Made by a program: the position numbers and the translations under genes. Positions 23,401-31,900 of a stretch of DNA of 64,000 bases are shown in pieces; position 1 is the stretch's first letter, and each line of letters starts with the position of its first letter. Location of the stretch: positions 1 to 64,000 of the forward strand of contig JAUCBJ010006743.1 in NCBI GenBank assembly GCA_032718475.1, written 5' to 3'. The notes under the pieces were generated by a model that saw nothing but the letters and a program-made list of their open reading frames with translations, was not told where the DNA came from and did not search any database. The stretch comes from Nemertoderma westbladi. Lineage: Eukaryota > Xenacoelomorpha > Nemertodermatida > Nemertodermatidae.

Positions 23401-23631
23401 ACCAAGCTCAGCCTAAGAGACTCAGCTGCTGAGAAGTTAGACAGTGCTGGATTCACCATTTTCAAAGACGTGTGTATACAGAACTTACATTCCTCTGTTA
23501 TACAAAGACCTCGAATCCCCACGGGTTATTCTATTGTGGAAGTTCAGACACTGGGTTTGCTTGAGGAGACAGCTACACCTATCTCCGCTATGCAATTGGA
23601 AGACGAACCAAAATGCTTACAATCCGATTAG
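20413..23631 (+). CDS. Long ORF of unknown function (1,072 aa)
   Basis: An ATG-started, single-exon ORF with strongly coding character. I do not recognise it. It has no signal peptide and no hydrophobic membrane segment, so it is not an obvious envelope gene. Visible features: a possible zinc site at residues 223-246 (C223-X2-C226-X9-H236-X-H238-X4-C243-X2-H246); a predicted coiled coil around 385-460 (EKRRLQQQVQAVKEL, NLEEDIELVR, LQRQVEENQLKEKHIEM); and otherwise a globular composition rich in Pro, Tyr and Arg. It ends at a TAG, but the same frame stays open for another 61 codons to the left LTR of the minus-strand element. It follows the broken BEL/Pao pol by 1.7 kb on the same strand, so it may be a third ORF of that element. 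A separate element or a captured gene is equally possible. Its intactness contrasts with the heavily damaged pol upstream. Confidence 0.6.
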   Translation: MTELIEDDLGIRERYTLPLQAFVDSLIHGDASLTTTEDDGRYIEPPMSKEQLTRELDYRKFTACYTHCNGTYMDFLTTGHPIDLHDTDGVDTEREMVLFKYHTQRSRNDKPRIEHKNYIRNRLEREDVEEPDKRSDFNEYLEFLRETYLNIASQQNLETRYPQGIHHDPMIEFKRLYFTMMYLTVDRPLPVVPDSFEQMEEYCKTGERSPAFPLQDVRLWYYCDECPRPNQQTERHKHPWRRCAKHSFTRYTYGSFEQNLFNVSPTLARLKRSLNKPMIGVPEYSVRPLHSLVRPQTLDPNSITDPPELYSLFKDLVLPEQLIGGTPVVGSLDIRPSYLSGLGRGHLISPFNPYNRLSLTPIQPVTEVEEGVVRNALDAIWQKIGKGTYDCLEKRRLQQQVQAVKELALPQFDREIQNLEEDIELVRTYSLQEFLDKRLQRQVEENQLKEKHIEMDEREVAALAQPEAQILMTDLYSKTIIQPSMVPHFGDKLFATVQPQPVDINLRSQDLIADAPMLQRPPIEAARVDGILVEPPDNRADLVRRMVHEVNIRARPLPNSFYGIKDHPYYVNLTQYYMVKPEDPTHSLKFLPLINPLDLVELEQLQKHLDQLVKVNSFRKPYNVSRIEKDMTPPYNLDGFIKTRLVHWNLGVLFEEERIQRYGDVETYTTQYLKYRDLPNASECATLWHPVGMTLENATKEWNETLNVIEMYGVVTYDNKGSVPVGELGTTRMIHIRGLAGSTHVFTRACFDVIDYSFETLTEIQKKLRHRQFELAQRYVTDTEHKPAMGIDGSMLPQPVLEMLFIERILKIGSAVYGDLQNDFRNMENIPYPFVDTQLIAPWAEGQGFFRTMYANTPSGINKVQRTSIGHLAFQEYGWNFKVGNPINYQQVYGDHYSRLYFDGPLTAPGVVYSFMSRLHEVPLCPSLAIYTILENAALAGWIADECSRTIRAYPLILGTKLAKLDGHNKFIRFECFRHFLTPFRNVDSQFKDRALTKLSLRDSAAEKLDSAGFTIFKDVCIQNLHSSVIQRPRIPTGYSIVEVQTLGLLEETATPISAMQLEDEPKCLQSD

Positions 23632-23813
23632 ATTCAGCCCACAGCGCCCCGGAGCAGTGACAACGACTACGTTTTGGAATGGTATCAAGGTCCACAATGT
23701 CTTACTGCGTATGATTATCGACATGCCAATTATGTCTCCAGGAAACGTTGTCGATTGTGCGCATCTCAAGACCATTTCACCCCGGTGGACTCCAACGTAC
23801 CCTGCTCCTACTT
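23632..23813 (+). pseudogene. In-frame continuation of the 1,072-codon ORF, truncated
   Basis: Beyond the TAG at 23,629-23,631 the frame continues with coding-like sequence, including WYQGPQCL and a Cys/His cluster (CRLCASQDHF, then C after nine residues). It reaches the LTR boundary at 23,814 without another stop. This suggests that the TAG is a nonsense mutation or is read through, and that the original protein was longer and carried a zinc-finger-like tail. The rest of the gene is not found on the other side of the inserted element. Confidence 0.5.
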
Positions 23814-24350
23814 TGTGACGGGATCCAGGAGGGATCCCGATTTATCCGATGTGGTATTTAGTCCACGCGTCCCCGCCGTGTATAAGAGTGAAATAAAGAT
23901 AACTGAGTTCTGAAGTTCGGTGTATAATAAGAGGTTATAGGATATAGATATATTGTGAATGTGTACAAGGCGGGATACGGTAACTAAAGTCCCGTGATCC
24001 CCTAACTAAACTAATTGGCTGTACCCTACGCTAGCACTGCTGCACTGAGATAACTGAATCACTGATTAATAGGTTATTGGTTATATTGCACGGTGGCCTT
24101 ACTGCTACTCAATCGATGCCATTCCCCCCTCTGATTGGTTAATACCCTTGTTGGCGCCCCGTGGAGTATTCCCGTTCACTCCACCTGTTCTCTCTGGGTT
24201 AGGGGTTTGGCCCCTGACCCTCTATTGTGTGCTTCCTTCCCACTCTTATTGGGATGGCACGAGTTGGTTAATTGCCCAATCTCGTGGCTCCCAATATTGC
24301 TTATCGGCTAATAACTTTATGGGGTGTTGGCGGGATTGAATAAGCTAACA
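23814..24350 (-). repeat. 3' LTR of the minus-strand BEL/Pao element
   Basis: 537 bp, TGTGACGGG to AAGCTAACA as written on the plus strand. Compared with the other LTR it has AAC for AGC, TAGG for TAAG, TAACT for TATCT, TCGTGG for TCGCGG, and one T fewer in GGATGG. The outer edge includes the inverted repeat GGGATCC/GGATCCC (about 23,819-23,838). It cuts off the reading frame of the upstream 1,072-codon ORF. Confidence 0.95.
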
Positions 24351-24359
24351 CTCCCCCCC
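24351..24359 (-). other. Polypurine tract of the minus-strand element
   Basis: On the minus strand the sequence GGGGGGGAG directly precedes the 3' LTR. This is the expected primer site for plus-strand DNA synthesis and fixes the orientation of the element. Confidence 0.85.
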
Positions 24360-25059
24360 ATGCTATCTTCCCGGTAAGAAGATAGCATCAACCAAAAAGT
24401 GCGCTACAATCCCGCTGGATCCCGATCTAGTATCGGGTGTGGGGTGGAATTCTTTTCTCTTGGAGCCGGCTTTCCAGGCCGCCCCCTATGGGTATGATAA
24501 CGCTACCCTGTGTGCCTGGCGTCTCATGTCGGGCCGATCGCGCTCACCTCTTCACGCGATTTTTGTTTCCCCAACACTTTCGCCCTACCTCCCCTCTACT
24601 CTCACCCTAACTCTCTCATACCCCCGGACCTCCTCGTCCCTCACTCAGCCTCTTATTCTCCCCCCCCCCACACTAGAATTGCGCTCGCACTCTCTCCGCA
24701 CTTCACACTCTTATTCCGATTCTCAAGTCCACTTTGACTGTTTTATCTCTCCTGACGAACCTCCCCCCCCCTCTCGTGCCGCCGCACTCAAGAAGTGTGA
24801 AATTGTCAGTTGTCTCGTCCATAGTGCCATAGTCAATTGTCCCCCAGTCCCAGTAGCTAATTGAGAAAGGTTGTATGACTATAGTACTTACTCCAAACGT
24901 ATGTATTTTACTGCTAATCACTACGTACGTACATACGAATTGCACTTATATGGTTATTTGCAATAATTAAATTTATACTTAATAGTTCGTACGTTACATG
25001 CGGCGCCTTCCAGGCGCACCACGTCCCAGTCTCAGTCTCATTCCCTCGCCTCCGGGAAC
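24360..25059 (-). other. 3' untranslated region of the minus-strand element
   Basis: A stretch between the ORF3 stop and the PPT, rich in C and T on the plus strand (purine-rich on the sense strand). It has several C runs of 7-10. A plus-strand ORF at 24,439-24,864 is an antisense by-product of this composition. Confidence 0.6.
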
Positions 25060-27594
25060 TTATCTGTACCTCCTCACGTCCTCCTCCCTGGCCCGTTTCT
25101 TGGTTATCACCGCTCCTCTGGCATCATCCGCTTTCTGCTTCCGGACCTTTGCCGCCACTTCCTTGCTGATCCCGGTCGTCGGCTCCTTGGGCGCTGGTGT
25201 TATTAAAGCCCGATACCGCTTCGCCGGTGGCCCCTCAGAATGGCCTGGTTGTTTCCCTCGTGTGGCGTCCCATAGGATCATCTTCATTGCCTTTGGTACG
25301 TGTTCCGCCAAGAAATCCCTAAACTCCCTCCGGTTCTCTGGTGTCCACCTGTCCAGGTACCGTTGCGTGTTCATAACTCCGGCGAACGATGCCGCCGTAG
25401 CTACCTCTTGATAGGTAAACGGTAACCTTCGCTTTATGATTTCCATGTGGGTCTCCTGGTTTATGAGGAAGAAACCCCACTTGAACTCTTGGGCCTTCAT
25501 GCGCTGGCGCATCATGGCCCCGACGTCGGCCCACTCCTCGAACCTCGTGAACTTCTCCTCGTCACTCATCCAGTCGCACTCGCGCCCGTAGTGTCCCCGA
25601 AAGTGGCACTTTGGACATCGGTTATGCAACCGTGGACACGCCCCCATCCTGTGACTTGGTTCTCTACAATAGAGACAAAAGGTTCCCCGTTGGAACCGGT
25701 ATAGGCAGCTGCTTTCCTGATGGGTCTGTCTCCCACAGTAGTCGCAGCCGAGTACCAATGTCTCGCGTCCCACCTCGTCCTTCGTCCCAAGCGATCTCCG
25801 CGGTCTATGGAGTCGCTGGTAGGCAAACTTCTCCACGTTGCTCTCCCTGTTTACGTCGATCTCTCCGCCCCTCTCGGGCATCGTCTCCCCGAATACTATC
25901 CGTGGTGCCGTCCCCGGTTGCTCGCCCAACCTGATGGTGCTCCCCGCGAAATCCATCGCCGGCCCCTCGTGCACACAGGTCCGCTTGCCGGATCTGTTCC
26001 AGAAGGCCCTCGCCCCACTGGCCGTCACCACCCTTCCGCCAACCCAGTCCGTGTCCGAGTGGCCTATCCTTTCGATGGGCGGCATCTCTCCGAACTCGTC
26101 GTCGTCGTCCTCCTCTTCTGGTAGTGTCTCCAATCCCGGTATCCCGATGGATCCACTATGTCCCTTCCCGCCTTGGCTCTCGCCCGTAGCTCTCCATCCC
26201 TCTAGCTCCCTTAACTTCCTTGGCGGTTGGTCGCCCTCGGCGCCCGCTGGTATGGGCATCGCGTGCAACCCCGACGTCGACTGTTTCGGCGATCCCACCG
26301 TCCATCCCAATTCTCGCCCTAGAGACTCCCCCGAACTCCCCGACGAAGTCCAATGAAGTTCGTCTAGGCCCGCCTGTTCCTCGAAGCCGTAACTCTGTGC
26401 CCTGGCCTCCTCTTCCCTCTCCTCTGCTTCTATCCTCTCCCGTCTAGCGACTTCTTCCAGTCGCTTTGCTTCCCGTCTATCCATCTCTAGCTGCTCCCAT
26501 CTCTGATACGGTGTATCCGTCTCCCCATCTACCAGATGTCGGCTGTTGTAGTACACCGACTCGCCCTTCAGCCCCGGGTGGTCTACCAGACCGTCAAAGG
26601 CCGTCTTAAAGGCTCTCCTGTAGCTTAGGGGTGATCCCGATAACAGAAATGCCCCTGGTTCTCTTTCGATAACTACGGTCATGAATAAGTTAAGTAAACT
26701 TATCATCATCCAGTCCTCCTGCAGGATATATCGCTTCTGATATACCTTTATCGCTCCTCTGCGAAACTGATATACCTCCTGCTTTCCCGGTCTCGCTCCC
26801 CACTTCAGCGAGTTCGCTAGTTCTGCTCCGTATTCTTCCCTAAACTTCCCCCAATCCATTGGTTTGTGGCATACGAGCCCCAATAATTGGCCCATCGCCA
26901 CCGCCCCGCATTGGCCTGAGTTCTCGACCACCCCCAATCCATCCGGTGCCGTCATAGCCATAAAGACTTTCTGCATATCCAGGAGGTTGGTGGCGTCCGG
27001 ACCGATGATCCTCTCCGCGTCCTCGCGAATCGCCGATCCCACTTTCGTCGTCGACTTCTCTCTTACTAAGACCTGTACCGCTTTCGGCAGTCGGTCTAAT
27101 TTCGGCCCGTCCTTCTTCCCATACGTCCCTAGGTCGAATAAGAAGATGTCCCCATTTGGCGCTGCCAAATGCAAGAGTATGGTCCTGGCCGACCCTGCCG
27201 TTCCTCGTCTCGAACCCGCTTCGTCTTCCACGGTTCCCTCGTCATCTAGGATCATATATCCTCCTCTGTTGACGGACTCTATGAATCTTTTCCAGTCCTT
27301 CCTCGGCGATTCCCTCGGATACTTCGGAATCCCGAACTTCGCCTCGTCTCCTTTCACCACGTAGTGGAAGTGTTGGAAGATCGCGTTGTCCAGCGACGGC
27401 GTCCCGTAGGTCCCGACCAACCGCTGTTCGTGCGCCTCCCGGAAGTGATCCTGCAGCGCTCGTGCCGCGTGACCCCTTTCCAACCTCTCGTAGTATCCTC
27501 TCGTCTTCTCCTCCGGGTGTCTTTCGGTGAAATCCACCAATATTTCTTTTCCTCCTGACTCCGCCTTTCTCTTCCTGATCAGCTTACTCGCCAT
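25060..27594 (-). CDS. ORF3: putative DEDD 3'-5' exonuclease with CCHC knuckles (844 aa)
   Basis: The first ATG is at 27,594; an in-frame GTG three codons upstream is less likely. Residues about 100-310 read like an RNase D/EXD1-type 3'-5' exonuclease. Exo I is MILDDEGT (D117, E119), followed by LLHLAAPNGDIFLFDLGTY (the usual 'lq.at....ylfD' strand). Exo II is KVGSAIREDAERI (D192), then LLDMQKVF (D206, like the 'fDTq' strand). A possible Exo III is YILQED (Y289, E293/D294), which deviates from Y-X3-D. Residues 365-400 are a charged helix, and 400-590 are low-complexity and acidic. Three perfect CX2CX4HX4C zinc knuckles follow at 617-630, 640-653 and 660-673, then a basic tail. Such enzymes trim RNA or DNA 3' ends; the knuckles suggest nucleic-acid binding. 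It sits where env lies in retroviruses but has no signal peptide or membrane segment. The fold is inferred by eye; Exo III is the weakest point. Confidence 0.7.
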   Translation of the reverse strand: MASKLIRKRKAESGGKEILVDFTERHPEEKTRGYYERLERGHAARALQDHFREAHEQRLVGTYGTPSLDNAIFQHFHYVVKGDEAKFGIPKYPRESPRKDWKRFIESVNRGGYMILDDEGTVEDEAGSRRGTAGSARTILLHLAAPNGDIFLFDLGTYGKKDGPKLDRLPKAVQVLVREKSTTKVGSAIREDAERIIGPDATNLLDMQKVFMAMTAPDGLGVVENSGQCGAVAMGQLLGLVCHKPMDWGKFREEYGAELANSLKWGARPGKQEVYQFRRGAIKVYQKRYILQEDWMMISLLNLFMTVVIEREPGAFLLSGSPLSYRRAFKTAFDGLVDHPGLKGESVYYNSRHLVDGETDTPYQRWEQLEMDRREAKRLEEVARRERIEAEEREEEARAQSYGFEEQAGLDELHWTSSGSSGESLGRELGWTVGSPKQSTSGLHAMPIPAGAEGDQPPRKLRELEGWRATGESQGGKGHSGSIGIPGLETLPEEEDDDDEFGEMPPIERIGHSDTDWVGGRVVTASGARAFWNRSGKRTCVHEGPAMDFAGSTIRLGEQPGTAPRIVFGETMPERGGEIDVNRESNVEKFAYQRLHRPRRSLGTKDEVGRETLVLGCDYCGRQTHQESSCLYRFQRGTFCLYCREPSHRMGACPRLHNRCPKCHFRGHYGRECDWMSDEEKFTRFEEWADVGAMMRQRMKAQEFKWGFFLINQETHMEIIKRRLPFTYQEVATAASFAGVMNTQRYLDRWTPENRREFRDFLAEHVPKAMKMILWDATRGKQPGHSEGPPAKRYRALITPAPKEPTTGISKEVAAKVRKQKADDARGAVITKKRAREEDVRRYR

Positions 27595-28105
27595 TCCGAA
27601 CACTACACTCGCTCACCTGTAGGGTGGTGCCTTACCAAGGCGCAATACAGATGAGTGATGTATTAAGATGTTCCGATACAGTTCGATAATGGCCTACTTT
27701 TCTACTTAACTGCGCCTTTCAAGCTTAATTTAATCTAATTAATTTCGGAGCTAGTAAATCAGCCTAATTTACAATTTCCGTCCGTTACTTTTATTATGTT
27801 CTAGAACGACTTTCTTTGTGTTACCACTATTTTCCGATTTTAGCCCTATTCTATTTATTTGTTTATTTTGCTTTGATTCTACTGTCCTACTACTTACTAC
27901 TGCCTATGGATTTATTCTATTCTCTCTCTGATCCATATTCTGGCCTACTCAGTGGGCCTATGCAGTACAGCAGTATGCGTCGTGTGGCCACACGATTTAT
28001 CCAGCTGCACTCATATGCCCCCCTCTCGCTACTAACTCTACTTATTGCTAACTAATATCTATATCCTATTTACCCCTTTTACCTCTTACTCTCTCTCTCT
28101 AACTA
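27595..28105 (-). other. Spacer upstream of ORF3
   Basis: AT-rich, without a recognisable gene. Together with the adjacent minisatellite it separates ORF2 from ORF3 by 1.3 kb. ORF3 therefore cannot be expressed by simple frameshifting from pol; a subgenomic or spliced RNA, or an internal promoter, would be needed. Confidence 0.5.
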
Positions 28106-28805
28106 ATGGTACTACGTACCCTCTAACTCTAACTCTGACTAGGTACCACGTACCTACTAACTCTAACTCTAACTAGGTACTACGTACCTACTAACTCTAA
28201 CTCTAACTAGGTACTACGTACCTACTAACTCTAACTCTAACTAGGTACTACGTACCTACTAACTCTAACTCTATCGGTACTACCTACCCTCTAACTCTAA
28301 CTCTGACTAGGTATTACGTACCTACTAACTCTAACTATCGGTACTACGTACCCTCTAACTCTAACTCTAACTAGGTACTACGTACCTACTAACTCTCTAA
28401 CTATCGGTACTACGTACCCTCTAACTCTAACTCTAACTATGTACTACGTACCTACTAACTCTAACTCTATCGGTACTACCTACCCTCTAACTCTAACTCT
28501 AACTAGGTACTACGTACCTACTAACTCTCTAACTATCGGTACTACGTACCCTCTAACTCTAACTCTAACTAGGTACTACGTACCTACTAACTCTAACTCT
28601 ATCGGTACTACCTACCCTCTAACTCTAACTCTGAGTAGGTATTACGTACCTACTAACTCTAACTATCGGTACTACGTACCCTCTAACTCTAACTAACTAG
28701 GTACTATGTACCTACTAACTAACTAATTTTAGGTACTACGTACCTACTAACTAACTAACTAACTAACTCTAGGTACTACGTACCTACTAACTAACTGACT
28801 AACTC
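28106..28805. repeat. Minisatellite with palindromic units, about 34 bp, inside the element
   Basis: About 20 imperfect units, each of AGGTACTACGTACCT plus (CTAACT)-like filler. AGGTAC-TAC-GTACCT is a perfect 6-bp stem with a 3-nt loop, so each unit can form a hairpin in DNA or RNA. Some units have CGGTACTACGTACCC or TACCTACC variants, and spacing varies between about 30 and 36. The array lies exactly between the ORF2 stop and the start of ORF3. A (TTTTA)n run follows at 28,806-28,834. Confidence 0.92.
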
Positions 28806-28913
28806 TTATTTTTATTTTATTTTATTTTATTTTGTGTGGGAAGGGCGTCTCGCCCTCAATCCCACCCCCCTCAGTCCAAAACTTGGACGACTAAACTCCA
28901 CACTAACTCCGCT

Positions 28914-31900
28914 CTAAGGTGCTCCTTCTAAGAGACAGCATTTACCTACCGCTCTCCTGTAGGTTTTTATGTCCTTTGCACCTATCTTTCCACCTATCCG
29001 CACTTCCACCGATCGGACTCTTCCGTCCTCGTCGGAGTAGGTGCCTACAACTCTCGCCAACCGCCACTGGTTGTTGATAATAGTATCATCCGTGACGATT
29101 ACGAGATCTCCCTCTCTTAACTCCCTGTTCGGTTTCCTCCACTTGCTTCGCTTATGGAGTGTGGGTAGGTATTCCTCTACCCACCTTCTCCAATACTCTG
29201 CGCTAATTGCTTTAGCTACTTTCCAACTTTGGCGGGAGTGTATATCATCTGGGTCTACACCCCGCATATCGATGGTAGCTGGCCTTTCCATCAGGAAATG
29301 GCTAGGCGTCAACACGTCTAATGACTCAGGGTCATCATTCTCCGGGTATAGCGGTCTGCTATTAATGATCCCCTCGCACTTCGCAAGTACTGTCCGTAAG
29401 ACGTCTTCAGTGACCATGTGGGTGTTCATCAGCTTCGTCATTAGACGTTTTGAACTGCCCACGAGTCTCTCGACGCATCCTAACGTATGTGGTGCATACG
29501 GCGTCCTTCTCTCCCACTTCACTTGTCGTCTTCTCATGGCCGCTCTGACTTCTTCTCCCTCCAAGATGTCTAAGGCCTCTGCCATCTCACTCTCTGCGCC
29601 CACAAAATTGGTGCCGTTGTCGCTATATATCACCGCGATCGTCCCACCTTTGCGGTCCCTAAACCTTTCTAAGGCGTTAATGAACGCTGATGCGGTTGCA
29701 TCTTGGGCGAGTTCTATCCCTACCGCCCGCGTATTGTTGCATACGAAGATAATGCCGTAACGCTTCTCCGTGTGTCGCATCACTTTGATCTTTATCGGCC
29801 CGAACATGTCCACACCGCAATGCGTAAATGGCGGGTCGTGCTGTCTTACCCTACTCGCCGGTAGTGGCGCCATCTCCTGTACGGCTCGTTCCTTCTTCGC
29901 TCGCCGGCAGGTCTGGCACTGCCCCACTACCGCTTTAACCTTCTTCCTTAGTTGTTTGACCCAATAGGTCCTCCTTATCTCTGTGAGGGTTCGGTTGGTG
30001 CCCCCATGCAGTATCGATTTGTGGGAGTCCCATATGATCTGGTGGACTATAGGCGATCCTGTGGGAATGATGATGGGTTTCGGTGGCACGACTATACTGT
30101 TGTTATATCCCACCCTAGAATTCATTACTAGAATCCCATCCTCGTTGAGTTGTGGCGACAGCGTGATCAACTCGCTATCCCGTCGGAGGTGCTGTTGGTT
30201 ACCGACGCGTTCCACCTCGTCGCCGTAGTTCTTGCGTTGTTCATAGCGGATCACTGCCTTGGCCGCTCCTTCCAGATCTATGGTTGTCCTGGTCTTCTTG
30301 TCCTTGCCGACTCCCGCAAGGAAATTCCCAAAGGCTCTCCAGTACGCCACTAGTTTCTTGGTCTTATACCAACTAGAACTGTAGCTGAGGAGTTTATCCG
30401 TCGGGTTATCGCACAGTTCCCTTCCTGGTTGCACGTCCCTGATCTCCCTCACCATCTGGGAGTATATCTCTTCTCCCTCTGAATCTCCTTCTCCTTCTGA
30501 TACTGGTTCCGAGCCCGGGTCCACCTTCCTCATCGGCGGCCAGGCTTCTCTATCGCTCAGAAATTGTGGCCCATGTTGCCACAATACTTCCTTCTTCAGG
30601 AAAGTGTGGCGTTCCACGCCCCTCGACAGCAAGTCCGCTGGGTTCTCATCTGTTGGGCAGTAGTGCCACCTTTCCAGTTCTGTGCTCGCCCTTATTTCGT
30701 CCACTCTATTCGCGACGAATATCGGGTATCTCGTCTTTTCGTTGTGTAGCCAACCAAGCACTACCATGGAGTCCGTCCAGTAGTGTGTCTCCACTATGTT
30801 GGGAATTGTATCCACTAGGTAGGCTGTGGCTCTAACTCCTAGTCTCGCAGCTGTCAATTCTAACTTGGGAACAGATGCTGAATCTGGCGGCGTTGACTTA
30901 GCTTTGCTAAAGGCTAGTCTGGGCTTGTGAGGCCCCTCTCGTTGTACTAAATAGAGTGCCGCTCCGTATGCCTCTAACGACGCGTCGGAGAACATATGTA
31001 GGTCCAGATTCGTCATGTTCCCGTCCGGGAAATACACTCGCGGCATGTTGTATGTTCCCATCCTCTCCAAGTCTCCTGTCCATTTGCTCCACTGTTTCTT
31101 GATGTCTTCTGGTACCTCTACGTCCCACTCATCCTTCAACTTATATACTCTCTTGAGTATCTGTTTCCCCGTGACTAGTAATGGGGATGCTAGGCCTAAG
31201 GGATCGTATATCCTTGCTATATACGATACGTAACCCCTCTTCGTATGGGTGTCTGCGCCCTCCTGGCTCAGCTGATACTTCAGTTCGTCTGTTTTTCTAT
31301 CCCACACGATTCCCAACGCCTTCTGCTGGGATTCCGTTCTCTTAATCGCCATGTCCTGTCCTTTGGCTGTTGTAGGGTTGTCCATGGTCGATTCTGGTTT
31401 CTTGTCTTCTATTTCCCTGATAAATTCTTCTGAACTGGATTGGAATTTGGTCAGGTTGAAGCCGGATCCTTTCAGGATGTCGCGAACCTCGCGCCCTGTT
31501 TCCAGTATCTCCTCAACCGTATTTCCAGACTCCATGCCGTCGTCTACGTAGAAACCGCGTCTGATCATATCGACGGCCCTACTGCTATATCTATCTTCCT
31601 TGCCCTTTACCGTGTCTCTCACTGCCATAGTCGTCGTAAATGAGGACGACTTGGCCCCCATATTTTGTACTACCATCTTATACGCTGGTATTACCGGCGG
31701 TTCTTCTTCGCCGTTATACCATAAGAAGCGTTGACTGTCACTATCTTCTTCTGTTACTCGGACTTGGTTGAACATGCCTTCTATGTCACACGTGAAGGCG
31801 TGTTTCCCATTCCTAAATCTAAGTAGTACTTCTATGCCCGAATTGTATATGTTTGGGCCCTCTAGTAGGTAATCGTTTAAGCACTTTCCGTCGGTCTTTG

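Noticed and set aside
23814-24350. Left LTR considered as the 3' LTR of the plus-strand element
   Set aside because: The polypurine tract lies on the minus strand beside its right edge, and its twin at 37,521 bounds the minus-strand ORFs, so it belongs to the minus-strand element.
24439-24864. 141-codon plus-strand ORF with Ser/Pro-rich sequence
   Set aside because: It is antisense to the 3' UTR of the minus-strand element and reflects its C/T-rich composition.
25060-27594. ORF3 considered as an envelope gene because of its position
   Set aside because: No signal peptide, no membrane helix and no glycosylated ectodomain pattern; zinc knuckles and exonuclease-like motifs point to a nucleic-acid role.
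28106-28805. CTAACT-rich filler considered as telomere-like repeat
   Set aside because: The filler is not CCCTAA/TTAGGG, is interrupted by the palindromic block in every unit, and lies inside an LTR element.
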